From Roseovarius sp. TE539 (GTDB taxonomy: Bacteria > Pseudomonadota > Alphaproteobacteria > Rhodobacterales > Rhodobacteraceae), in assembly GCF_003298505.1 (NCBI RefSeq), contig NZ_QNGB01000025.1, forward strand, positions 1-51,842: a stretch of DNA of 51,842 bases, in the 5' to 3' direction. Under the pieces are notes generated by a model. That model was not told the origin of the DNA, searched no databases, and was given only the letters and a program-made list of their open reading frames with translations. Made by a program: the position numbers and the translations under genes. The number at the start of each line of letters is the position of its first letter. Within the stretch, counting starts at the first letter, position 1. Shown piece after piece: positions 44,426 through 51,842 of this stretch.

Positions 44426-45903
44426 ACGGTGCTCCAGCGTTCGATGAGAGCCTGCTGCAGGCGTTTGGAGCGGATGTTCCAGCTCCGCGCGCCGGGCGGG
44501 CGTTCCTGGATGGCGCGGTTGATCCGGGCGCGGCGATCGGTATCGGCGGTCAGGATCGCAAAGGCCAGCTGCCGACCGCCCGGCACCGTCGCATACCCGG
44601 CCAGCGCGCTTACGAAATAGAGCGTGCCGGTCTTGGCCGCCACCTTTACCGGGTGGCCCTTGTCGATGCGGCCATTCTCGTCCCGCAGCGGGATCGGTTT
44701 CAGAAGCGGCTCAAGCCGGTTGTCCGCATGCACGCGCACCAGCATCCTGGCAATCTCCGCCGAATTCAGCCTCGAGGCATCCCCAAGCCCCGAATGGTCC
44801 ACCAGTTGCGCCGAACCAAGGCCAAGCGCCTCCCCCGACCAGCGCGACATTGCCCGGGCCGATGCCCTCAGGGATCCTGGCCGCCCCTGCCGCGCGGCGG
44901 TCGCTGCCATGCCCACCAGTTCGGCGGTCATGTTGTTGGAATATTTCAGCATCCCGCGCAGAATGCGGCGCAGCGGATCGCTGCGATGCACCACCAACGC
45001 CTTGCCCGCGGGCGCCTTGCCTGCGGTTTTCGCCTTGCCCAGTTCGATCCCGTGCGAGCGGGCGAAGGTCGCGAACACCTCACCGGCATAAGCCGCCGGC
45101 TTGCGAACCGGAAGCCAGCGCGCACCGCCATTTCCCAACGCCCCACGCGCCACTGTCCAACTGTCGTGATCGCCCTTGTCGAAATAGCTGTAGACGGGCG
45201 ATCGGCGATCACTGACCTTCATGCGCGCCACTTGAACCTCGGGGCGGTAACGGCTGGATCGCGCGTCCATCGACACGCTGTAACCGCCGGATCCGCGCTT
45301 CCACTCGAAATAGACCCGGTTATAATTGAGGCTCAGCCCCGAAAGTGCAGGATTGTAACCGACGTGCTCGGGTTGGGACGTGTCAATTGCCCGCGAGAAT
45401 GGCAGCGCCCCGCCCCAGACCCGGAAATTCCCGGTGATCTCGCGCACGCCCGCCGCCTTGAGCCTGGACGCCATGTCCGCCAGCGCATTGGTGTCCAGGG
45501 TTGGGTCGCCGCCCCCCGCCAACACCAGATCGCCCTCGATTCGTCCGTCCTTCAGAGGCCCGGTGGCGACAAGACGCGTCTCGAAACGAAATTCCGGCCC
45601 GAGAACATCCAGAGCATAAAGTGCCGTGACGGCCTTGGTCACGCTCGCCGGCGGCAATGTCGTGGCGGCACCGCGCGATTCCAGGATCTCTCCGGTCCCG
45701 GTGTCGGCAACCGCGAAGGCGATCCTTCCACTGAGGTTGGAGCCGGCGACGATCCGCGCCGCCGATGGTCCCGAATTCACCGCGAACCCCGCCGGCCTCA
45801 GCCGCGGACGCAGTGAGACGGCAGGGGCGCCCGCGCCTGCAGCCGTCGCCAGCCCGCCCAGTCCCGCAGCGATTATGAACCGTCTGGAAAATGCCTTCGT
45901 CAT
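44413..45903 (-). CDS. dacB: D-alanyl-D-alanine carboxypeptidase/endopeptidase (PBP4, family S13)
   Basis: This 496-residue exported peptidase has a twin-arginine-like N-terminus (SRRFIIAAGLGGLATAAGAG). The active-site Ser is in PPASVTKAVTALYAL (SxxK). The second motif is SNN in KYSNNMTAELVGM, and the third KTG in AAKTGTLYFVSALAGYA. It removes or cleaves peptidoglycan stem peptides. The order and spacing fit family S13 (PBP4). Its end overlaps glpR (convergent). A signal with RR is unusual for this family and is worth noting. Confidence 0.93.
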   Translation of the reverse strand: MTKAFSRRFIIAAGLGGLATAAGAGAPAVSLRPRLRPAGFAVNSGPSAARIVAGSNLSGRIAFAVADTGTGEILESRGAATTLPPASVTKAVTALYALDVLGPEFRFETRLVATGPLKDGRIEGDLVLAGGGDPTLDTNALADMASRLKAAGVREITGNFRVWGGALPFSRAIDTSQPEHVGYNPALSGLSLNYNRVYFEWKRGSGGYSVSMDARSSRYRPEVQVARMKVSDRRSPVYSYFDKGDHDSWTVARGALGNGGARWLPVRKPAAYAGEVFATFARSHGIELGKAKTAGKAPAGKALVVHRSDPLRRILRGMLKYSNNMTAELVGMAATAARQGRPGSLRASARAMSRWSGEALGLGSAQLVDHSGLGDASRLNSAEIARMLVRVHADNRLEPLLKPIPLRDENGRIDKGHPVKVAAKTGTLYFVSALAGYATVPGGRQLAFAILTADTDRRARINRAIQERPPGARSWNIRSKRLQQALIERWSTVYGS

Positions 45904-45950
45904 GCTGCGATTTAAGCGCAGGACGCCCGATCACACAATGCGCATTTATG

Positions 45951-46565
45951 TCATCGCGGCCTGTGGACGCCCCAATAGCCTTGTGCCCGCAAGCGGGTCG
46001 AGGACAGCGCCACCATCGGCACGTTCACGAAACACCAGGCGGGCGCGGCGCAACGGCTCAGCAAAAGGCTCTGACGGCCATGGATTCGCGCCTGCGCGTA
46101 TATGTAGGCCGCCGGCGAGCGCCGCGCCGCCACACGCATTTCAGGACGCGCCAGAACCCCGACCGGTACCGTGTCCATGATCTCGCGCCAATCCTGCCAG
46201 AGGTGAAGCTGTGCCAGGTTGTCCGCCCCCATCAGCCACACGAATCGTAGATCGGGGCGGGCCCGGCGCAGCGCACGCAACGTCTCGGCCGTGTAGCGGG
46301 TGCCGGCCCGTGCCTCGAAATCGCTGATCGCCACGCGCGGATGATCCATGATCGCGCAGGCCGCCTGCATTCGCCGGGCAAGTGGCGCCGGGCCGCGCGT
46401 CTTGAGCGGATTGCCCGGACTCACCAGCCACCACACCCGGTCCAGCCCGAAACGCTTGAGCGCCTCGCGGCTGATATGCACATGGCCGGCATGCGGCGGA
46501 TCGAAAGACCCCCCGAGAAGGCCGATCACCTGCCCGCGCCCGGCGGGTGGGGTCTGAAGCGTCAT
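45951..46565 (-). CDS. nadD: Nicotinate-nucleotide adenylyltransferase NadD
   Basis: This 204-residue nucleotidyltransferase has the ATP motif [19 protein letters not shown] and the family [11 protein letters not shown]. The later [20 protein letters not shown] and the SSTRLR end motif complete it. It makes deamido-NAD from nicotinate mononucleotide and ATP. It is 47 bases downstream of dacB in the same orientation, so the two may be co-transcribed in the order nadD-dacB. Confidence 0.95.
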   Translation of the reverse strand: MTLQTPPAGRGQVIGLLGGSFDPPHAGHVHISREALKRFGLDRVWWLVSPGNPLKTRGPAPLARRMQAACAIMDHPRVAISDFEARAGTRYTAETLRALRRARPDLRFVWLMGADNLAQLHLWQDWREIMDTVPVGVLARPEMRVAARRSPAAYIYAQARIHGRQSLLLSRCAAPAWCFVNVPMVALSSTRLRAQGYWGVHRPR

Positions 46566-46773
46566 GGCGCCCTCCCTGCGACGGCGCAGCTTTGGTGCAG
46601 CGGCGCAGGGTCGTCAAGCCACACCCGGCCCGCACGTCCTGCACAACACGCCGACGGACGGACCCGGCGATTGCAATTTGATCAGCTTTCTCGGTATTTC
46701 CGATCCCGGCCGGCCACCGCCTGTTAAGGGATGCATCCGATGATTTCCCGGGGGCGGAACCGGATGGTCAGAC

Positions 46774-48609
46774 ATGGCGGGAAATGATCACCAGGCGCGT
46801 CCTGCGCCGGCACTGGCGGGCGATGACCCGCGGGATATCGGTGCGGGGTCCACACCTTCCCTGATCCTCGACCACCTGCGCGACGGGATCGCGCTGCAGG
46901 ATCTCTCGGGCCGTATCGAATGGATAAACCCGGCTTGCGAACGCATGTTCGGCTGGCCCCTGGAGGAGGTGCGCGGCCGCAAACCGCAGGAATTCGCCCT
47001 CCCGCCGGCCATGCGCCCGGCCCCGGAAAACATCACCGCCTTCCGCTACGATCCGTCCGGCGGAATCTTCCGTCGCCTCCATGTGGTCCGCAATATCCGC
47101 CGGGACGGCAGCGAATTCTGGAACCAGCTCAGCCACGCGATGATCGACATGGGACCGCGCGAGGGCGACAAGCGTGTTGTCGTCACCTGCCGCGACATCA
47201 CCGATCAGGTCCGTACCGAGGCCGCGCTGCACCGCGCCAAGAACGATCTTGAGCACGCGGCGCATCACGATGATCTCACCGGGTTGGCCAATCGCACCCT
47301 TCTCTCGGCCTTCCTTGACGAAGGGCAGGTCCGTGCGCGGCTTGGCGACGGGTGCATCGGCGTGCTGCAACTCGATATCGACAAGTTCAAGGAGATAAAC
47401 GATACCCTCGGCCATGCCGCGGGCGACGCGACGCTGCGCCATGTCGCCGCCGCGCTTGCCGCGAATTGCGGCCGCGATGATCTGGCCTGCCGCACCGGCG
47501 GGGACGAATTCTTGCTGGTCTGCCTCGGGGTCGCCTCGCAGGAGGCGCTTCTTGCCCGGGCCGAACTTCTGCGCCGTGCCGTGGCCGCACCGCTGGACTG
47601 GCACGGCCAGGAAATCGCGGTGCGAATTTCGGTCGGGGCGAGCCGGCCCGACGGCGCCACCGGCACGGGCACGGGCGAAGCGCTGATCCGGCAGGCTGAT
47701 CAGGCCCTCTATGCCGCCAAGGAGGGCGGGCGCGGCCGCGTGGTGGTCTACACGGGTCATCTCGGCCGGCGGTGCAGCGAACGCCAGCAGATGGCGCGCG
47801 ACCTGCGCGCCGCGCTCTCTCAAGGGCAGTTCCGGGTTCACCTTCAACCCCAGATCACGCCGGAGGATCGGCGGATCGCCGGGTGCGAGGCCCTGTTGCG
47901 CTGGCAGCACCCCGAACGCGGCCTGCTCGCGCCCGCCGCCTTCATGGAGGTCGCGGAATCCGCGGCCCTCCTGTCCGAGATCGACCAGGCCTCAACGCTT
48001 CTGGCCCTCGACGCCCTGAAGCGTCTGCGTGATGCCGGTTTCGACGGTCTGCGCCTGTCTCTCAACGTGTCGTCCGCAATCCTCTCGGCCGCGGATTACC
48101 CGGCGCTGCTGCACTGGGCCCTGCAGGCCCGCAACCTGCCACCCGAAAGCGTCTGCGTGGAAATCCTCGAGACCGCGCTTCTCGACGGTGGCCCGGCCGG
48201 CATCCGCACGGCCGTTCGGCGCCTGAGGCGCATGGGTGTCCGGGTGGCGCTGGATGATTTCGGCACCGGCTATGCCGGGCTCGCGCATCTCACCGCGTTC
48301 GAGATCGACACCATCAAGCTGGACCGCACCCTGACTGGCAGGCTGGGCCATGACAGCCGCAGCCGGGCCATCACCCGCGCGGTGATCCGGCTTTGCAATT
48401 CACTGGGCATGACAACCGTCGCCGAGGGTGTGGAAACGCAGGTCGAACTGGATTTCCTGCGCCGTGCCCGCTGTCCGCTGGCGCAGGGCTACACGCTGGC
48501 CCGCCCGATGGAGGTGGAAGCGATGATCGGCTGGCTCCGCGATGCCCCGGCCGCGCGCCTGCCCGGTCCGGGCGGGCATATCCCGGATGCCCGCACCCGC
48601 CGTCCCTGA
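46774..48609 (+). CDS. PAS-GGDEF-EAL cyclic-di-GMP protein
   Basis: This 611-residue soluble signalling protein has a PAS domain at about 25-150 (LDHLRDGIALQDLSGRIEWI, then NPACERMFGW). The GGDEF domain at about 160-330 has an intact RTGGDEFLLV. The EAL domain at about 345-590 has EALLRWQHP, LNVSS, VEILETALL, LDDFGTGYAGL, KLD and AEGVET, the full catalytic set. It should therefore be able both to make and to break cyclic-di-GMP. No membrane segments are visible. The PAS domain may sense redox or a ligand. The start has only a weak ribosome-binding site. No neighbouring partner is evident. Confidence 0.93.
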   Translation: MAGNDHQARPAPALAGDDPRDIGAGSTPSLILDHLRDGIALQDLSGRIEWINPACERMFGWPLEEVRGRKPQEFALPPAMRPAPENITAFRYDPSGGIFRRLHVVRNIRRDGSEFWNQLSHAMIDMGPREGDKRVVVTCRDITDQVRTEAALHRAKNDLEHAAHHDDLTGLANRTLLSAFLDEGQVRARLGDGCIGVLQLDIDKFKEINDTLGHAAGDATLRHVAAALAANCGRDDLACRTGGDEFLLVCLGVASQEALLARAELLRRAVAAPLDWHGQEIAVRISVGASRPDGATGTGTGEALIRQADQALYAAKEGGRGRVVVYTGHLGRRCSERQQMARDLRAALSQGQFRVHLQPQITPEDRRIAGCEALLRWQHPERGLLAPAAFMEVAESAALLSEIDQASTLLALDALKRLRDAGFDGLRLSLNVSSAILSAADYPALLHWALQARNLPPESVCVEILETALLDGGPAGIRTAVRRLRRMGVRVALDDFGTGYAGLAHLTAFEIDTIKLDRTLTGRLGHDSRSRAITRAVIRLCNSLGMTTVAEGVETQVELDFLRRARCPLAQGYTLARPMEVEAMIGWLRDAPAARLPGPGGHIPDARTRRP

Positions 48610-48642
48610 AACGGTAGCAATCGCCGCATTGTCCGGCATCGA

Positions 48643-49872
48643 TCAGCGCGAAGCGGTCCGCACCGGCCCCTGGATCCGGGGCGGGGTCTCCAGCAGCCAG
48701 AAATTGCCGCCATCCGCAGTCAGGTACCGGTCTTCATCATCGGGCGGTGCATCGAAACGCAGGATTGCCGCCATGTCACTGAGAACCGCGGGATTGCGCC
48801 TGAAATACCCGTGGCTGTTGCGCCCGACGACGTTTCCGACACTGATGAAATCGACATTCCGGATGCGCTTGAAGATCTCTCTTTCCGCCTCGCCCAGATC
48901 CTCGTGGGAGAGACGTCCGAACCGGATGCCCTTCATCAGTGTCTGCGCGAGGGCCAGCACCTCGTCGCCCTCGTTCATGTAAACGGTGATCCGGCCGATT
49001 GCGGGGCCAAAGCGCTCGGCGATCAGCCGCTGACGCACAACATCGAAATCCAGATCGGGCGCGGCGAGAATCAGGTTCTCCACCTTCAGCACCTGCGGCG
49101 GGTCGCGGCCGGATGCACGCGCAGCGATCACCATCTCGCGCAACGCGGTCGTCACCACGTCGGTACCGCGGCTGTGGGCGACGATATGGAGCCTCTCCAG
49201 CTGTGGAATATCGGCCAGCAAACGCAGCGTTTCCTTCAGATGATAGATTGCGAATTCGCCACTCTCACGGTCGGTGAAATAGCTCAGCAGCCCGGCATCC
49301 CGCGCCGGCCAGCTGAACGCCACCGGAACGGCGGCCCGATCGGTCGCCCGCCAGACCGTCGCGGTGGCTGCCATCGCCTCGGCGAAATTCGTGTTGACCC
49401 CATGAACGGTCATCAACACCTCACTGCGCTGGCTTTCACGCAGGGCCGCGGCAATCCGTTCAGTGAACCGGCGTGCGGCTGCGGCATATGCCGCCGCATC
49501 CTCCGGCAGGGTCACCGGTCGTCCGCCACGCATGGTAAACTCCAGCGGTGTGGCCGGAAAGCGCACCACCTCGCGGACCGCCGGCGCCGCATCCTCGCGA
49601 TCCGTCAACACCCCGTAGGCCATCGACTGGCTGCGCTCCCCGCCGTACGCGCCCACTTTCATTGGCGCCGAGGTTTCACTGTCCGGCGCACGGTCGGTGA
49701 CATAATGGAGAGGCCCGGTATCCGACAGGGCGACGTCCACGTCCTGATGCCGCCCTGCGAAGGGCAGGGAACATCCCGCCAGCGCCACCATCATGATCAC
49801 CATTGGCCCGGTCCGGCACGGCCGATGTTCCGGGCGGTGGCTGCGGCCGTCGCGCATGTCCGATTTTTGCAT
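48643..49872 (-). CDS. DUF900 alpha/beta-hydrolase lipoprotein
   Basis: This 409-residue protein has a lipobox-like MVIMMVALAGCSLPFAG at about 24-40, preceded by a basic stretch, so it is probably lipidated. The alpha/beta-hydrolase core has TVHGVNTNFAEAM, FSWPARDAG, and the nucleophile elbow HIVAHSRGTDVV, then LAAPDLDFDVV. These are the marks of DUF900 esterase/lipase-like proteins. The ATG at 49872 is preferred because GAGGGGAG lies just upstream. The ATG at 49803, directly before the lipobox, is possible but has no ribosome-binding site. It is divergent from ettA. The substrate is unknown. Confidence 0.8.
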   Translation of the reverse strand: MQKSDMRDGRSHRPEHRPCRTGPMVIMMVALAGCSLPFAGRHQDVDVALSDTGPLHYVTDRAPDSETSAPMKVGAYGGERSQSMAYGVLTDREDAAPAVREVVRFPATPLEFTMRGGRPVTLPEDAAAYAAAARRFTERIAAALRESQRSEVLMTVHGVNTNFAEAMAATATVWRATDRAAVPVAFSWPARDAGLLSYFTDRESGEFAIYHLKETLRLLADIPQLERLHIVAHSRGTDVVTTALREMVIAARASGRDPPQVLKVENLILAAPDLDFDVVRQRLIAERFGPAIGRITVYMNEGDEVLALAQTLMKGIRFGRLSHEDLGEAEREIFKRIRNVDFISVGNVVGRNSHGYFRRNPAVLSDMAAILRFDAPPDDEDRYLTADGGNFWLLETPPRIQGPVRTASR

Positions 49873-50011
49873 GGCTCCCCTCGCAGTCCGGCAGCCCATT
49901 ATCGCTTCGCACTGCGTGAACCGCAAGGCGCGATGCCTCCCCTTGTTCCGCCGCCGCAAAGGTCATAGAACCGCCAGGTCACATCACTTCCCGAAATTAT
50001 CGGAGCCCGAC

Positions 50012-51679
50012 ATGGCCAGCTATCAGTACGTCTATCACATGCAGGGCGTCTCCAAGACCTACCCCGGCGGCAAGAAATGCTTCGAGAACATCCATCTCAA
50101 CTTCCTGCCCGGGGTCAAGATCGGTGTTGTCGGACCCAACGGCGCCGGCAAGTCCACCCTGATGAAGATCATGGCCGGGATCGACACCGAATTCACCGGC
50201 GAGGCCTGGGCGGCCACGGGCGCGCGCGTCGGTTACCTCCCGCAGGAACCGCAACTCGATCCGAACCTCACGGTGCGCGAGAACGTGATGCAGGGCGTGG
50301 CCGGGAAACAGGCCAAGGTCACCCGTTTCAACGAGATCGCGATGCAGATCGCCGAGGATTACTCGGACGAGCTCATGGAGGAGATGACCGCGCTGCAGGA
50401 CGAGATCGACAGCGCCAACCTGTGGGATCTCGACGCCCAGATCGACGTGTCCATGGAGGCGCTGCGCTGTCCGCCCGACGAAGCCGACGTGGCCACGCTC
50501 TCGGGCGGGGAAAAGCGCCGTGTCGCCCTGTGCAAACTGCTGCTGGAGGCACCCGACATGCTGCTTCTGGACGAACCCACCAACCACCTCGACGCCGAAA
50601 CCATCGCGTGGCTGCAACAGCACCTGATCGACTACAAGGGCACCATCCTGATCGTCACCCACGATCGCTATTTCCTCGACGACATCACCGGATGGATCCT
50701 CGAACTCGACCGCGGACGCGGCATTCCCTACGAGGGCAACTATTCCAGCTGGCTGGAACAGAAGGCCAGGCGGCTGGAGCAGGAGGCGCGCGAGGACAAG
50801 TCACGTCAGAAGACGCTGGAGCGGGAACTGGAATGGATGCGCCAGGGCCAGAAGGCCCGCCAGGCAAAGCAGAAGGCGCGGATCAACGCCTATAACGAAC
50901 TCGCCAATCAATCCGAGCGTGAGAAGCTGGCGCGCGCGCAGATCATCATACCCAACGGCCCGCGCCTGGGATCCAGGGTGATCGAGGTCGACGGGCTGAA
51001 GAAGGCCATGGGCGAAAAGCTCCTGATCGAGGATCTGGGTTTCTCGCTGCCGCCGGGCGGCATCGTCGGCGTGATCGGTCCCAACGGGGCGGGCAAGTCC
51101 ACCCTCTTCAGGATGCTGACAGGTCAGGAGACGCCCGATGCCGGCACGATCGAGATGGGCGACACGGTTCAGCTGTCCTATGTCGATCAGTCGCGCGACG
51201 ATCTCGATCCGAACGCCAATGTCTGGGAGGCGATCGCCGACGGGCAGGACATCATCCGCCTCGGCGACGCCGAGGTGAACGCGCGGGCCTATTGCTCGGC
51301 CTTCAACTTCAAGGGCGGCGACCAGCAGAAGAAGGTCTCGCTGCTCTCGGGCGGGGAACGCAACCGCGTCCACATGGCACGGCTGCTGCGCTCGGGCGGC
51401 AACGTGCTGCTGCTCGACGAGCCCACCAATGACCTTGACGTCGAGACGCTGCGCGCGCTGGAAGACGCGCTGGTTGATTTCGCCGGCTGCGCGGTGGTGA
51501 TCAGCCACGACCGGTTCTTCCTCGACCGCATCTGCACCCACATCCTCGCCTTCGAGGGCGAAGCGCACGTGGAATGGTTCGAGGGCAATTTCGAGGATTA
51601 CGAGGAAGACAAGAAGCGGCGTCTGGGGCCGGATGCGCTGGAGCCCAAGCGGATCAAGCACAAGAAGTTCGCGCGGTGA
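50012..51679 (+). CDS. ettA: Energy-dependent translational throttle protein EttA
   Basis: This 555-residue ABC-F ATPase has two cassettes. The first has GPNGAGKST and LSGGEKRRVALCKLLLEAPD; the second has GPNGAGKST and LSGGERNRVHMARLLRSGGN. Both are followed by LLLDEPTN. Between them is the charged linker (PtIM) that reaches the P-site tRNA. The length equals that of Escherichia coli EttA. It gates the first peptide bond according to ATP/ADP. CGGAG precedes the ATG. It is shared by most proteobacteria and is a housekeeping gene. Confidence 0.96.
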   Translation: MASYQYVYHMQGVSKTYPGGKKCFENIHLNFLPGVKIGVVGPNGAGKSTLMKIMAGIDTEFTGEAWAATGARVGYLPQEPQLDPNLTVRENVMQGVAGKQAKVTRFNEIAMQIAEDYSDELMEEMTALQDEIDSANLWDLDAQIDVSMEALRCPPDEADVATLSGGEKRRVALCKLLLEAPDMLLLDEPTNHLDAETIAWLQQHLIDYKGTILIVTHDRYFLDDITGWILELDRGRGIPYEGNYSSWLEQKARRLEQEAREDKSRQKTLERELEWMRQGQKARQAKQKARINAYNELANQSEREKLARAQIIIPNGPRLGSRVIEVDGLKKAMGEKLLIEDLGFSLPPGGIVGVIGPNGAGKSTLFRMLTGQETPDAGTIEMGDTVQLSYVDQSRDDLDPNANVWEAIADGQDIIRLGDAEVNARAYCSAFNFKGGDQQKKVSLLSGGERNRVHMARLLRSGGNVLLLDEPTNDLDVETLRALEDALVDFAGCAVVISHDRFFLDRICTHILAFEGEAHVEWFEGNFEDYEEDKKRRLGPDALEPKRIKHKKFAR

Positions 51680-51842
51680 GGTGACAACGTACCCTAGCAA
51701 CTGCGTTTAGCTGATCGTGTGTGGATGCCCCCTGTTTGGCAAGCGTTATCTGCGATTTTTCGGCGGGGTCTTCGATCGGACGTGTGTCAGGCCTCTGATC
51801 GTGGCCTTCCATGACGCCACGGGCCGGTTCTCTGATTGCGGC
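51680..51842. other. Right-edge non-coding sequence
   Basis: These 163 bases follow the ettA stop. I see no clear terminator, gene or repeat. Composition is less G+C-rich than in the coding regions, and an unseen element may begin beyond the window. Confidence 0.4.

Overview
The window looks like the chromosome of an alphaproteobacterium of the Rhodobacteraceae (Roseobacter-type). The basis is high G+C with ATGA/GTGA gene overlaps, a complete glycerol ABC-uptake operon (glpD-glpSTPQUV-glpK) of the rhizobial/rhodobacterial kind, an ATTC-N8-GAAT box of the SqrR/BigR type in front of a sulfur operon, and an intergenic palindromic repeat that I recall as common in Rhodobacteraceae. The assignment is an inference from gene content. 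There is no rRNA, tRNA or other phylogenetic marker RNA.

Layout. 1-900: a patchwork of two broken insertion sequences (an IS256-type fragment joined to an IS2-group IS3 fragment), with a small palindromic insert in the first. 1228-15810 (minus): a long run of tightly packed genes for uptake and oxidation of an unidentified amine. It holds a PotD/B/C/A-like ABC transporter, a BetI-like TetR regulator, three trimethylamine-dehydrogenase-type flavoproteins, one of them with an extra C-terminal helical domain, a small membrane protein, a fourth flavin oxidoreductase of the DgcA/StcD kind, and a bicupin. 16054-18124: a divergent TetR regulator and Tat-exported FAD amine oxidase with a clear double operator between them. 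18401-20816 (minus): a surface lipoprotein and its Slam-type outer-membrane exporter. 21144-24792: a sulfur module (two YeeE/YedE-type half transporters, a Blh/ETHE1 persulfide dioxygenase-like hydrolase, a SulP transporter). 24842-28085: the selenouridine pair mnmH and a flavoprotein-selD fusion, convergent and overlapping. 28223-32727: a methyltransferase-like protein, two tandem EamA exporters and a glycosyltransferase. 33012-44425: the glycerol regulon with divergent glpR and an appended iron-type alcohol dehydrogenase. 44413-51679: housekeeping and signalling genes (dacB, nadD, a PAS-GGDEF-EAL protein, a DUF900 lipoprotein, ettA).

How the genes fit together. The left half reads as an amine-catabolism island. 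The transporter brings an amine in, flavoenzymes with covalent FMN and a 4Fe-4S cluster oxidise or demethylate it, and a BetI-like repressor sits inside the operon. A periplasmic amine oxidase with its own repressor lies just upstream. The substrate cannot be read from the sequence. Two of the three TMADH-type enzymes replace the substrate-bowl tyrosine with glutamate, so they should not be plain trimethylamine dehydrogenases. The sulfur and selenium modules are adjacent and may share handling of reactive chalcogens. The glycerol operon carries everything from uptake to glycerol-3-phosphate oxidation.

The most interesting items are the paralogous TMADH array with its helical-domain fusion, the Slam-lipoprotein pair, the orphan SqrR-type box, and the double TetR operator placed exactly in the promoter spacer.
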